From: Streptomyces sp. A0958
GTDB lineage: Bacteria > Actinomycetota > Actinomycetes > Streptomycetales > Streptomycetaceae
Assembly: GCF_004795035.1 (NCBI RefSeq)
Contig: NZ_SSBK01000017.1
Location: 62,001-126,000, forward strand
DNA: 64,000 nucleotides
Direction: 5' to 3'
In this document: positions 30,837 through 39,658 of the stretch, piece by piece
Layout of the letters: each line of letters opens with the position of its first letter
How positions within the stretch are numbered: the stretch's first letter is position 1
Translations under genes and position numbers: made by a program
Notes under the pieces: generated by a model
What the model was told of the DNA's origin: nothing
The model's input: the letters and a program-made list of their open reading frames with translations, nothing else
The model's database searches: none

Positions 30837-33188
30837 ATGGCCGGGGCGCGGATCGAAGCGCTGGGCGGGGACGACCCGGCGACCCTCGGACCGTACCGTC
30901 TGCTCGGGCGGCTGGCGTCCGGGGGCATGGGCCGGATCTATCTGGCCCGCGGCGGCGACCGCGGTCTCGTCGCCGTGAAGACGCTGTTGGCCGAGGCCCG
31001 GGTCAGCGAGACCGACCGGCGGCGCTTCGCCCGCGAGGTGACGCTCGCGCAACGGATGGACAGCGCGTTCACGGCACGCGTACGGGACGCCGACCCGGAC
31101 GCCCGGTGGCCGTGGATGGCCATCGACTACATCGCGGCGCCCCCGCTCTCCGAACTGGTGCGCTCCTGCGGGGTGCTGCCCGCCTCGGCCGTACGGTGGA
31201 TCGCGGCCGGCACCGCCCAGGCCCTGGCCACCCTGCACGAGGCGGGGATCGTCCACCGCGACGTGAAGCCGCAGAACGTGCTGCTGCCGCTGGACGGACC
31301 GCGCGTCATCGACTTCGGCATCTCGCACACCGGCGACCTGACCCTCACCGGCCTCACGCTCGGCACGATCGCCTTCACCTCGCCCGAGCAGGCCCGCGGC
31401 GAGGAGTCCACGGCCGCCTCCGACGTGTACTCGCTGGGGGCGACGCTGTTCCTGCTCGCCACCGGGCGGCCGCCCTACCGCTCCGACGGCGACACCCTGC
31501 GGCTGCTGGCCCGCGTGCAGCGCGGCCAACTCGACCTGACCGGGCTGCCGAAGGAGCTGGTCGCCACGGTCCGGCCGTGCCTGGCCGTCCAGCCACGCCA
31601 CCGGCCGTCCCTCACCGACCTGCTGGCCCGCTTCCGTGCTCAGCAGGCAGGGCTGCCGCCGACGTCGAGCGGCACCCGCTGGCTGCCGCCGCGCTGGACG
31701 GCACTGATCGACGCGTACGCCGCCCAGGGGCGGGAGTGGGCCAACGGCCGCTCCACTGACCCGGCCGGCGCCGCCCCGACCCTCGTCCAGCGCACCCGCC
31801 CGGTCCCGCAGCCGCCCCCGACGCTGGTCCATTCGCCGGAGCGGCGGGCGAGGGCCGAGCGCGACCGCACCCGCCGCGAGATGGCGGCCCTCGCCGAGCT
31901 GGCCGCGCGCCAGCGCGCCGAGCAGGCCGAACGCGAACAGGCGGAGCGTGAACAGGCCGAACTCCACGCCCGCCGGCAGGCGGAGCGCGCCGAGCGGGAG
32001 CGGGCCGAGGCGGCCCGCCGGGAGGCCAGGCAGGCCGAGCGGCAGCGCGCGGAGGAGGCCCGCCGGGAAGCGGCCCGGCAGGAGGCCGCGCGCCGGGAAG
32101 CGGCCCGCCGGGAGGCCGAGCGCGCCGAACGGGCGCGCGCCGCCCAGGAACGAGCGGACCGGGAGCGGGCCGAGCAGGAACGGGCGGCCCTCCAACGCGC
32201 CGAGCGTGAGCGGGCCGCCCGCCGGGGGGCCGCCCGGCCCCGGACCGCCTCGCCCACCCCGCCGGGCCCCGGCGCCCCGTCCCCGCGCACCGGCTCGTCG
32301 GCCGGCGCCCCGGCCCTGGGCTGGCTGCTCGCGGTGGCCGCCGTGATCGCGCTGCTGGCGTGGCAGCCCTGGGAGAAGGCGGGCGGTGACGGGGGCGGCG
32401 GCAGGGCGTCCGGCACCACCGCGTCCGGCTCCGTCACCTCCGGCAGCGACCTCGACACCCACGGGGACGACAGGGCCGGCACGGACGCGGACGCGGACGC
32501 GGACGCGGGCACGGGCACGGGCACGGGCACGGATGCGGACGCGGGCACGGACGCGAACGCGGGCACGGACACGGATGCGGGCACGGGCACGGACGCCGAC
32601 TCCGACTCGGACTCCGACTCCGACTCCGACGACAGCGAGACCGAGGAGCCGACGCCGACCCCCACGCCCACCCCGTCCCCGAAGCCCACCATGGACGCCA
32701 CCGACCGGGCCTTCGCGGCCGTGCACGCCGGTGACTGCCTCAACGTGTACAACGACGGGCACGACCACATGAGCGCCGGCCGCCCGACCCGGGTGAGTTG
32801 CAGCGCCTCGAACGCGTACATGCACGTCAACCGGGTCAGCACCCGCTCCGGCGCGTCCAGCTCCTGTGACACCGGGGCGGGCTACACCTGGTGGAGCAGG
32901 ACGGGCGGCGACGGGGTCGTGCGGACCCTGTGCCTGGACCGGGTGTACCGGGCGGGCCAGTGCTTCCCGGCCGAGGTCAACGGGGCCACCAACGCCGATC
33001 TGACGGTGGTGTGGAGCTGCGGCGCGTCCAAGGTGCCCAAGGCGGGCCAGTCGATCCTGCGGATCACCGGCTTCTACCGGGCCCCGAAGGCGGGCCGGAA
33101 CTGGACCTGCCCGGCGGGGCCCGGCGAACGCTTCTGGTACTGGCAGGTGAACCAGGGCCGCAGCATCATCTGCGCCTCGGCCGCGTGA
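30837..33188 (+). CDS. Transmembrane serine/threonine protein kinase with coiled-coil linker
   Basis: 783 residues. Kinase domain about 20-280: Gly loop LASGGMGRIY (27-36), Lys48, HRDVKPQN (140-147), DFG 159-161. Then an Ala/Glu/Arg-rich, heptad-like stretch of about 130 residues (about 340-470, repeated AEREQ/ARREA units) forms a likely coiled coil, followed by a membrane segment GWLLAVAAVIALLAW, a Gly/Thr/Asp/Ala low-complexity spacer, Ser-Asp repeats, a TPTPTPTPSPKP stalk and an extracellular C-terminal domain with about eight Cys. The C-terminal domain is not PASTA, so the signal sensed is unknown. GGGGGAG is 5 nt before ATG. Confidence 0.92.
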   Translation: MAGARIEALGGDDPATLGPYRLLGRLASGGMGRIYLARGGDRGLVAVKTLLAEARVSETDRRRFAREVTLAQRMDSAFTARVRDADPDARWPWMAIDYIAAPPLSELVRSCGVLPASAVRWIAAGTAQALATLHEAGIVHRDVKPQNVLLPLDGPRVIDFGISHTGDLTLTGLTLGTIAFTSPEQARGEESTAASDVYSLGATLFLLATGRPPYRSDGDTLRLLARVQRGQLDLTGLPKELVATVRPCLAVQPRHRPSLTDLLARFRAQQAGLPPTSSGTRWLPPRWTALIDAYAAQGREWANGRSTDPAGAAPTLVQRTRPVPQPPPTLVHSPERRARAERDRTRREMAALAELAARQRAEQAEREQAEREQAELHARRQAERAERERAEAARREARQAERQRAEEARREAARQEAARREAARREAERAERARAAQERADRERAEQERAALQRAERERAARRGAARPRTASPTPPGPGAPSPRTGSSAGAPALGWLLAVAAVIALLAWQPWEKAGGDGGGGRASGTTASGSVTSGSDLDTHGDDRAGTDADADADAGTGTGTGTDADAGTDANAGTDTDAGTGTDADSDSDSDSDSDDSETEEPTPTPTPTPSPKPTMDATDRAFAAVHAGDCLNVYNDGHDHMSAGRPTRVSCSASNAYMHVNRVSTRSGASSSCDTGAGYTWWSRTGGDGVVRTLCLDRVYRAGQCFPAEVNGATNADLTVVWSCGASKVPKAGQSILRITGFYRAPKAGRNWTCPAGPGERFWYWQVNQGRSIICASAA

Positions 33189-33247
33189 ACCGGCCGGAGG
33201 CAGCGCCTGGATCACCGGGCTGAGCGGCGCGGCCCCGCCGGAGAGCG

Positions 33248-33283
33248 CGGCACGGCGCCTGCGGGGTGCGGGGCGCCGTGCCG
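33248..33283. terminator. Terminator between convergent kinase and ridA genes
   Basis: Perfect 12-bp stem CGGCACGGCGCC / GGCGCCGTGCCG with a 12-nt loop in the 120-bp gap between the convergent stops. Confidence 0.75.
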
Positions 33284-33308
33284 GGCGGGGTGGTGGTGCG
33301 GTGGTGGT

Positions 33309-33728
33309 TCAGCCCAGGACGGCGAGGGCGTCGATCTCGATGAGCAGGCCCTTGGGCAGGCCGACGTAGACCGTGGTGCGCGCGGCGGGGGCCTCCTTGA
33401 GGTCCTGCTCGGCGAAGTACGCGTTGTAGATGTCGTTCATCTCGGCGAAGTGGTCCACGTCCGTGAGGTAGACGCGCATCATCATCACGTCGTCCCAGCT
33501 CGCGCCGCCCTCCTCCAGGATGGCCTTGACGTTGGCGAAGGTCTGGAGGGTCTGCTCGCGCAGGGTGGGGCCCGCCGGGGTGGGGGCCTGGCCCTCCACG
33601 GCGGACAGGAAGCCGACCTGGCCGGCGACCTGGAGGATGTTGCCCTTGCGCACGCCGTGCGAGAACTTCGCCGGCGGGGTGGTGTGGGTGCTCGGGGTGA
33701 GGGCGGTCTTGGCGGTCTTGTCGGTCAT
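33309..33728 (-). CDS. RidA family enamine/imine deaminase
   Basis: 139 residues. RidA (YjgF) fold: ILQVAGQVGF near the N-terminus, TFANVKAILEEGGASWDDVMMMRVYLTD, and the signature ARTTVYVGLPKGLLIEIDALAVL with the conserved Arg that binds the carboxylate of 2-aminoacrylate-type intermediates. Hydrolyses reactive enamines released by PLP enzymes to 2-keto acids and ammonia. It lies 6 bp downstream of the IclR gene and is part of the D-amino-acid locus, where it would quench products of the PLP enzyme encoded on the other strand. Confidence 0.92.
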   Translation of the reverse strand: MTDKTAKTALTPSTHTTPPAKFSHGVRKGNILQVAGQVGFLSAVEGQAPTPAGPTLREQTLQTFANVKAILEEGGASWDDVMMMRVYLTDVDHFAEMNDIYNAYFAEQDLKEAPAARTTVYVGLPKGLLIEIDALAVLG

Positions 33729-33734
33729 CGGTGA

Positions 33735-34493
33735 TCAGGCTTTCTTGGGTCGGTTGCTGCCGGAGTACTCCCGGCTGATGGTGTCGGCGGTGCGACGGAC
33801 CAGGGGGAGCAGGGAGAGGAGTTCCTCGGCCGTGACGACCACGTTCGGCGCGGAGACCGACATCGCGGCGACTACGCGCCCGTCGGCGCCGCGGATGGGG
33901 GCGCCGACGCAGTTGATGGACTCCTCGTGGCCGCCGAGGTCGGTGGCCCAGCCCTGTTCGCGTACGGTGGCGAGCTCCTTGAGGAACGCGGCGGCGCCGG
34001 GCGTCGAACGGGACGTGTACATGGGGTAGTCGAGCTTGTCGGCGACGGCGCGCCGCTCGGCCTCGCTCAGGTCGGCGAGCAGGAGCTTGGCCACGGCGGC
34101 GACGGTGATCGCGACGGGCTTGCCGATCCGGGAGTACATGCGGACCGGGTAGCGGCTCTCGACCTTGTCGATGTAGAGGACCTCGTTCTCCTCGTACACG
34201 GCGAGGTGGACGGTGTGCCCGCAGTTCTCGTTGAGTTCGGCCAGGTGCGGGTGGGCGATCTCGCGTACGTCGAGGTTTTCGACGGCCTCCTGGGCGAGCG
34301 CGAACAGGCGGGCGCCGAGGCGGTAGCGCTGGTCCTGCTGGCGGTAGACGAGGCCGTGTTCGTGGAGCGTACGGAGCAGGCGCAGCGCGGTGGACTTGTG
34401 GACGCCGAGCCGTTCGGCGACCTGCCCGAGGTCGGCGGGCCCCTGGGCGAGGAGCGGCAGGATGCTGAGCGCCCGGTCGACGGTCTGACTCAT
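33735..34493 (-). CDS. IclR family transcriptional regulator
   Basis: 252 residues. N-terminal winged helix (SQTVDRALSILPLLAQGPADLGQVAERLGVHKSTALRLLRTL) and C-terminal IclR effector domain (LAELNENCGHTVHLAVYEENEVLYIDKVES, GGHEESINCVGAPIRGADGRVVAAMSVS). Start ATG overlaps the stop of the sugar kinase gene (4 bp). Presumed regulator of the whole divergent locus through the palindromic sites at 35674-35702; the effector may be a keto acid or the D-amino acid. Confidence 0.93.
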   Translation of the reverse strand: MSQTVDRALSILPLLAQGPADLGQVAERLGVHKSTALRLLRTLHEHGLVYRQQDQRYRLGARLFALAQEAVENLDVREIAHPHLAELNENCGHTVHLAVYEENEVLYIDKVESRYPVRMYSRIGKPVAITVAAVAKLLLADLSEAERRAVADKLDYPMYTSRSTPGAAAFLKELATVREQGWATDLGGHEESINCVGAPIRGADGRVVAAMSVSAPNVVVTAEELLSLLPLVRRTADTISREYSGSNRPKKA

Positions 34494-35581
34494 GTCGTAC
34501 GTACCTCCGTGTCGTCCCCCGTCCAGCCGGGGCCGAGACGCAGTCTCCCCCAGGCGGCGTCGTCCAGTGCCGCGAGATGGTCGGCCCGGTCGCGGGCGGG
34601 CGGGTCGGTGAGGTCGCCGGGGACGGTGAGCACGGCGGCGGCCATCAGGTGCCCGTGGCGGGCGCGGGTGCGGACGGGGAGTCCGCGCAGGGTGGCGGAG
34701 AGGAAGCCCGCGGCGAACGCGTCGCCGGCGCCGACGGGGGCGACGACGTCCACGGAGAGGGCGGGGACGTGGGTGACGGTGTCGGCCGAGTGATCAGCCC
34801 CTCCGGCGTCTGAGGAGCGGGGTCCGGGGCGGAGCCGCGAGAACACGGTCACCCCGTCCGCGCCCCGCTTCACCACGACCACCCCCGGCTCCGGCAGCGC
34901 CTCACGGATCGCCTCCGCCCCGACGACCCCCCACGCCTCCTCCGCCTCGTCCTCCCCCACGAACACCAGGTCCGCCCGACGGGCAAGCTCCAGCAGCACC
35001 GCGGGAGACGCGTCCGAGCCGCGCCACAGCCCGGGGCGGTGGTTGACGTCGAAGGAGATCAGGGGGCGGTCCGGGCGCGGGGCGGTGAGGTCGCGGAGCA
35101 GGGCCAGGCAGTCGGCGGAGAGCGCGGCCGTGATGCCGGAGAGGTGCAGCACGCGCCCGGCCGGCAGCCCTTCGTACGGGACCGTGGCCGGGGACATCGT
35201 GGACGCGGCGGACCCGGCCCGGTAGTACGCCACCTCGTGGAGATCGGTGAACCGGTCCGTCGCCGTACGGAAGTAGATGCCGGTCGGCCGGTGCGGGTCG
35301 CGCCGCACGGCGGAGGTGTCGACGCCGTACGCGGCGACCGCATCGACGAGGTGGTCGCCGAAGCCGTCCGCGCCGACCCTGCTCACCCAGGCCGCCCGGT
35401 GTCCGGCCGCGGCGAGCGCGCAGGCCACGTTGGACTCGGCGCCGCCGATGCCCCGGGCGAAGGACGGCACGTCGGCGAGGCGCCCGGGCCGCGAGGGCAG
35501 GAACGTCACCATGGACTCGCCGAGGCACACGACGTCGGCGGTCGTGGCGTCGGCACCGGTCCTGGGCGTGGTTCCGGACAC
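34490..35581 (-). CDS. PfkB family sugar kinase, 2-keto-3-deoxygluconate kinase-like
   Basis: 363 residues from GTG 35581 (GAGGAG 7 nt upstream). Ribokinase fold: VVCLGESMVTFLP, ARGIGGAESNVACALAAAGHRAAWVSRVGADGFGD, sugar-lid residues TGIYFRTATD, and the C-terminal DVVAPVGAGDAFAAGFL with the catalytic Asp of GAGDAF. Closest in style to KDG kinases. An insertion of about 15 residues (LRPGPRSSDAGGADHSADTV) before the ATP site is encoded by a Streptomyces interspersed repeat (34790-34840). Its role in a D-amino-acid locus is unclear; phosphorylation of a keto-acid-derived sugar is possible. Confidence 0.88.
   Translation of the reverse strand: MSGTTPRTGADATTADVVCLGESMVTFLPSRPGRLADVPSFARGIGGAESNVACALAAAGHRAAWVSRVGADGFGDHLVDAVAAYGVDTSAVRRDPHRPTGIYFRTATDRFTDLHEVAYYRAGSAASTMSPATVPYEGLPAGRVLHLSGITAALSADCLALLRDLTAPRPDRPLISFDVNHRPGLWRGSDASPAVLLELARRADLVFVGEDEAEEAWGVVGAEAIREALPEPGVVVVKRGADGVTVFSRLRPGPRSSDAGGADHSADTVTHVPALSVDVVAPVGAGDAFAAGFLSATLRGLPVRTRARHGHLMAAAVLTVPGDLTDPPARDRADHLAALDDAAWGRLRLGPGWTGDDTEVRTT
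34790..34840. repeat. Streptomyces interspersed repeat copy inside the kinase gene
   Basis: CAGCCCCTCCGGCGTCTGAGG followed by AGCGGGGTCCGGGGCGGAGCC matches the short palindromic repeat that is scattered between genes in many Streptomyces genomes (I know it from general experience with the genus). Here it keeps the reading frame and codes for a surface-type loop. Confidence 0.65.
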
Positions 35582-35673
35582 GCGGGGCTCCTCGGGGTCG
35601 GGCGACGGCGGCGGGCGGCACCGGCACACCATTGACCGGGCGTCGGCTCGGATGTTAGACAGCCTTGAGCGAT

Positions 35674-35702
35674 ATACGCAATGGGTGTTGCATATGCTGC
35701 AA
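35674..35702. promoter_or_regulatory. Probable IclR operator in the divergent promoter region
   Basis: Two overlapping inverted repeats: ATACGCAA (35674-35681) / TTGCATAT (35688-35695), and TTGCA-TATGC-TGCAA (35688-35702). IclR-type regulators bind such A+T-rich imperfect palindromes. It lies 30 bp before the deaminase start and 93 bp before the kinase start, placed to control both directions. Confidence 0.65.
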
Positions 35703-35732
35703 TCACTCCGCTGACCGGACCGAGGAGAACCC

Positions 35733-37022
35733 ATGGCCGCCGCGCACCACGTGACCGCTCTCGCCGACGAACCGGTCGACCACCGGTTCAAGGGCCTCCC
35801 GCCCGACGCGACGGGCCTGACCGTCGGCGCGCTGGCCGCCGAGCGCCGCAACCTCTTCGGCGGCGGGTTCACCACCCCCGTCCTCGCCCTGTCCGCGGAG
35901 TCCGTCGAGCACAACCTCGCGCTCCTGGAGACGTACGCCGAGCGCCACGGTCTCGCCTTCGCCCCGCACGGCAAGACGTCGATGTCCCCGCAGCTGTTCG
36001 CCCGCCAGCTGGAGCACGGCGCGTGGGGCATCACGGCGGCCGTCCCCCACCAGGCGCGCGTCTACCGGGCGTTCGGGATCGGTCGGATCTTCCTCGCCAA
36101 CGAGCTGGTCGACGCCGCCGCGCTGCGCTGGCTCGCGGGCGAGCTGGACGCCGACCCGGACTTCGCGTTCGTCTGCTACGTGGACTCCGTGCGCGGGGTG
36201 GAGCTGATGGACGAGGCCCTGCGCGCGGCGGGCGCCTCCCGCCCGGTCGACGTCGTGGTGGAGCTGGGAGCGGGCGAGGGCGCCCGCACCGGTGCGAGGA
36301 CCGAGGCGGACTGCGCCGCCGTGGCCGACGCGGTGGCCGGGGCCACGACCCTGCGCCTGGTGGGCGTGGCGGGGTACGAGGGCGAGGTGCCGCAGGCCTC
36401 CGGCGAGCGGGTCCGGGACTGGCTGCGCCGGCTCGTCGCGCTGGCCGCCGGCTTCGACGCGGCGGGCCGCTTCGCCGCGCTCGGGGCCGGGGAGCGGATC
36501 GTGATCAGCGCGGGCGGCAGCGCGTGGTTCGACGCGGTGGCGGACGTGTTCGCCGAGATCCCCGAGCTCTCAGCCCCCGTACTCAAGCTGCTGCGCTCGG
36601 GGGCGTACGTCTCGCACGACGACGGGCACTACCGCCACCTCACGCCGTTCAACCGGGTGCCCGAGGAGGGGGCGCTGCAGCCGGCGTTCCGGCTGTGGGC
36701 GCAGGTCGTGTCGCGCCCGACCGCCGAGCAGGCGTTCCTCAACGCGGGCAAGCGGGACGCCGCGTACGACCTGGACCTGCCCGAGGCGCAGGTCGTGCGG
36801 TCGGCCCGGGACGGGTCGGTGCGGGCGGCCGAGGGCATCACGATCAGCGGCCTGTCCGACCAGCACGCCTGGGTACGGACCGAGGCGGGCGCCCGGCTGG
36901 AGGTCGGGGACTGGGTGGGGATGGGCCTGTCCCACCCGTGCACGAGCTTCGACAAGTGGCAGCTGATCCCGCTCGTGGAGGCGGACGGCACGGTCACCGA
37001 CTTCGTCCGCACCTTCTTCTGA
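35733..37022 (+). CDS. PLP-dependent D-amino-acid deaminase / D-threonine aldolase-like protein
   Basis: 429 residues. Fold-type III PLP enzyme: TPVLALSAESVEHNLALL, PLP Lys in APHGKTSMSPQL (about residue 84), phosphate-binding GGSAWFDA region, and the C-terminal LSHPCTSFDKW block whose His and Cys bind a metal as in eukaryotic-type D-serine dehydratase. Likely turns D-amino acids (D-Ser, D-Thr or relatives) into keto acids or aldehydes, but substrate cannot be read from sequence. GAGGAGAA precedes ATG. First gene of the rightward half of the D-amino-acid locus; 41 bp before D-aminoacylase. Confidence 0.87.
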   Translation: MAAAHHVTALADEPVDHRFKGLPPDATGLTVGALAAERRNLFGGGFTTPVLALSAESVEHNLALLETYAERHGLAFAPHGKTSMSPQLFARQLEHGAWGITAAVPHQARVYRAFGIGRIFLANELVDAAALRWLAGELDADPDFAFVCYVDSVRGVELMDEALRAAGASRPVDVVVELGAGEGARTGARTEADCAAVADAVAGATTLRLVGVAGYEGEVPQASGERVRDWLRRLVALAAGFDAAGRFAALGAGERIVISAGGSAWFDAVADVFAEIPELSAPVLKLLRSGAYVSHDDGHYRHLTPFNRVPEEGALQPAFRLWAQVVSRPTAEQAFLNAGKRDAAYDLDLPEAQVVRSARDGSVRAAEGITISGLSDQHAWVRTEAGARLEVGDWVGMGLSHPCTSFDKWQLIPLVEADGTVTDFVRTFF

Positions 37023-37063
37023 GCCCGGGTCCGCCCCCTCCGAAAGGCAGCCAGAGACACCCC

Positions 37064-38698
37064 ATGGACCTCGTCATCCGCGACGCGGCCGTCATCGACG
37101 GCACCGCCGCCCCCTCCTACCGTGCCGACGTGGCCGTCACCGACGGCCGCGTCGCGGAGATCCACCGCGAGGACTCCCCCGGCCCCCGCCCCACCGCCGC
37201 CCGCACCCTGGACGCCGACGGACTGGCCCTCTCCCCCGGCTTCATCGACATGCACGCCCACAGCGACCTGGCGCTGCTGCGGGACCCCGACCACAGCGCG
37301 AAGGCCGCCCAGGGCGTCACGCTGGAGGTCCTGGGCCAGGACGGCCTGTCGTACGCGCCCGTGGACGACCGCACGCTCGCCCAGGTCCGCCGCTCCATCT
37401 CCGGGTGGAACGGCGACGGCGACGACATCGACTTCGACTGGCGCACCGTCGGCGGCTACCTCGACCGGCTCGACCGCAACTTCGGCGGCCGGGGCATCGC
37501 GGTCAACGCCGCCTACCTCATCCCGCAGGGCACGGTCCGGATGTACGCGGTCGGCTGGGACGACCGGCCCGCCACCGACGCCGAACTGGCCCGGATGCGG
37601 CAGCTCGTGGACCAGGGGATGCGCGAGGGCGCCGTCGGTATGTCCTCGGGGCTCACCTACACCCCCGGGATGTACGCGGACGACGCCGAACTCACCGAGC
37701 TGTGCCGGGTGGTGGCCGCGCACGGCGGCTACTACTGCCCGCACCACCGCTCCTACGGCGCCGGCGCGCTGGAGGCGTACGAGGAGATGGTGCGGCTCAC
37801 CCGCACCGCCGGCTGCGCCCTGCATCTCGCCCACGCCACCATGAACTTCGGGGTGAACGAGGGCCGGGCCCCGGACCTGCTCGCCCTCCTGGACGACGCG
37901 CTCGACGCGGGCGCCGACATCTCGCTCGACACCTACCCGTACACCCCCGGCTGCACGACCCTGGTCGCGATGCTGCCCAGCTGGGCGAGCGAGGGCGGCC
38001 CGGAAGCGGTCCTGGCGCGGCTGGCCGACGACGCCACGGCCGCCCGCGTCCGCCACGACCTGGAGGTCACCGGCTCGGACGGCTGTCACGGGGTGCCGAT
38101 CGAGTGGGACACCATCGAGATCTCCGGCGTCGGCGCGCCCGCGCTCGCCGCGTACGTCGGCCTCACGGTCGCCGAGTCCGCGCACCGACGGGGCGAGGAG
38201 CCCTGGGTGACCGCGCGGCGGCTGCTCGTGGCGGACCGGCTCGGGACGACGATCCTCCAGCACGTGGGCCACGAGGAGAACGTCCGGCAGATCATGCGCC
38301 ACCGCGTCCACACCGGCGGCAGTGACGGCATCCTCCAGGGCGACAAGCCGCACCCCCGCGCCTACGGCACTTTTCCCCACTACTTGGGCCGGTACGCACG
38401 GGAGTTGGGCGTCCTGTCGCTGGAGGAGTGCGTCGCCCACCTCACCTCGCGCCCGGCGGCCCGGCTGCGGCTGCCCGACCGGGGGTACGTGCGCGAGGGC
38501 TACCGCGCCGACCTGGTCCTCTTCGACCCGGCGACGGTGGCGGCGGGCTCGACCTTCGAGGAGCCCCGCGCCCTGCCGGCCGGCATCCCGCACGTGCTGA
38601 TCGACGGCCGCTTCGTGATCGAGGACGGCAGGCGTACGCAGGTGCTGGCGGGCCGGTCGGTGCGCTCCGGCGGGGCCAGGGCGGCGGGGGCGCGGTAG
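37064..38698 (+). CDS. N-acyl-D-amino-acid deacylase (D-aminoacylase)
   Basis: 544 residues. Amidohydrolase superfamily: metal ligands HAHSD after FIDM (about residues 68-72), a HHRSYG and LHLAHATM region, and the catalytic Asp in GGSDGIL. The typical D-aminoacylase beta-domain flanks the barrel at both ends (DLVIRDAAVIDGTAA; GYRADLVLFDPATV). Releases free D-amino acids from N-acyl forms, feeding the PLP enzyme encoded 41 bp upstream. Weak ribosome site (GAAAGG), so it may depend on coupling. Confidence 0.93.
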   Translation: MDLVIRDAAVIDGTAAPSYRADVAVTDGRVAEIHREDSPGPRPTAARTLDADGLALSPGFIDMHAHSDLALLRDPDHSAKAAQGVTLEVLGQDGLSYAPVDDRTLAQVRRSISGWNGDGDDIDFDWRTVGGYLDRLDRNFGGRGIAVNAAYLIPQGTVRMYAVGWDDRPATDAELARMRQLVDQGMREGAVGMSSGLTYTPGMYADDAELTELCRVVAAHGGYYCPHHRSYGAGALEAYEEMVRLTRTAGCALHLAHATMNFGVNEGRAPDLLALLDDALDAGADISLDTYPYTPGCTTLVAMLPSWASEGGPEAVLARLADDATAARVRHDLEVTGSDGCHGVPIEWDTIEISGVGAPALAAYVGLTVAESAHRRGEEPWVTARRLLVADRLGTTILQHVGHEENVRQIMRHRVHTGGSDGILQGDKPHPRAYGTFPHYLGRYARELGVLSLEECVAHLTSRPAARLRLPDRGYVREGYRADLVLFDPATVAAGSTFEEPRALPAGIPHVLIDGRFVIEDGRRTQVLAGRSVRSGGARAAGAR

Positions 38699-38731
38699 TT
38701 TCCCGAACAGGCCCCAGGGCAACCGGGTGTC

Positions 38732-39595
38732 ATGAATATCTCTGCGACAGCCTCGAAGAGTCACGGAAAGGCGCGGCAGGCCGGAAACAGCACAGCCGTC
38801 GAGGCGGGCGGGCGTGCGGGGTTCGTGGCACGTGGGGTGATCTACTTCCTGGTCGGCTTCCTCGCCCTGCGCATCGCGTTCGGCGGGGGCGACAGCGACG
38901 GCAAGGGCGGCGGCGGGAAGCAGGCGGACCGGGGCGGGGCGCTCGCGGAGATCGCGCAGAAGCCCTTCGGGCACGTCCTGCTGTGGGTCCTGGGGATCGC
39001 CCTGGCCGGCATGGCCCTGTGGCGGGTGTCCGAGGCGGCGTTCGGGGCGGCGGGCCCGGACGGGGACAAGGCGACCAAGCGGCTGGCCTCGGCGGGGCGG
39101 GCCGTCTTCTACGCCTTCGTGGCCTACTCGGTCCTGATGTTCGCCGCGGGCGACAAGGGCAGTGGCAGTGGCGGCGGCGACGCCCGCTCGCAGGACGTCA
39201 CGGCCCGGGTGCTGGACATGCCGGGCGGCCGGTGGCTGGTGGGCGCGGCCGGGGTGGGCGTCGCCTGCGCGGGTCTGTGGATCGCGGGCCGTGCGGCGCT
39301 CCGCAAGTTCCACAAGCACCTGCGCATGGGCGAGATGTCGCCCGCCGAGCGGCGGGGCGTGGACATCGCCGGGATCTTCGGCGGGGTCAGCCGCGGGCTC
39401 GTCTTCGCGGCCGCGGGAGGTTTCGCCGTGTCGGCGGCGGTGAAGGCCCGTTCCGGCGAGGCCAAGGGCATGGACGACACGCTGCGGGCCTTCAGCGCGA
39501 CCCCGGCCGGTCCGTGGCTGCTGGCCCTCATCGCGGTGGGCCTGGCGGCGTTCGGCCTGTTCTCCTGGGCCAACGCGCGGTGGCGCAGGATCTGA
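38732..39595 (+). CDS. DUF1206 integral membrane protein
   Basis: 287 residues with six hydrophobic segments arranged as three two-helix repeats: GFVARGVIYFLVGFLALRIAF, LLWVLGIALAGMALWRVSEA; AGRAVFYAFVAYSVLMF, LVGAAGVGVACAGLWIAGRAA; SRGLVFAAAGGFAVSAAV, LLALIAVGLAAFGLFSWANARWRRI. This triplicated RGxxY/F...G..A pattern defines DUF1206, a family of unknown role common in actinomycetes. Ser/Gly-rich loops separate the repeats. Confidence 0.9.
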   Translation: MNISATASKSHGKARQAGNSTAVEAGGRAGFVARGVIYFLVGFLALRIAFGGGDSDGKGGGGKQADRGGALAEIAQKPFGHVLLWVLGIALAGMALWRVSEAAFGAAGPDGDKATKRLASAGRAVFYAFVAYSVLMFAAGDKGSGSGGGDARSQDVTARVLDMPGGRWLVGAAGVGVACAGLWIAGRAALRKFHKHLRMGEMSPAERRGVDIAGIFGGVSRGLVFAAAGGFAVSAAVKARSGEAKGMDDTLRAFSATPAGPWLLALIAVGLAAFGLFSWANARWRRI

Positions 39596-39625
39596 ACGCA
39601 CGTTCTGGCCCGGCGGCGCGGGACA

Positions 39626-39658
39626 GGGGCGGGGCGGGAATCACTCCCGCCCCGCCCC
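39626..39658. terminator. Terminator after DUF1206 gene
   Basis: Perfect 14-bp stem GGGGCGGGGCGGGA / TCCCGCCCCGCCCC with 5-nt loop, 31 bp past the stop; can also end transcripts from the convergent protease gene. Confidence 0.85.
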
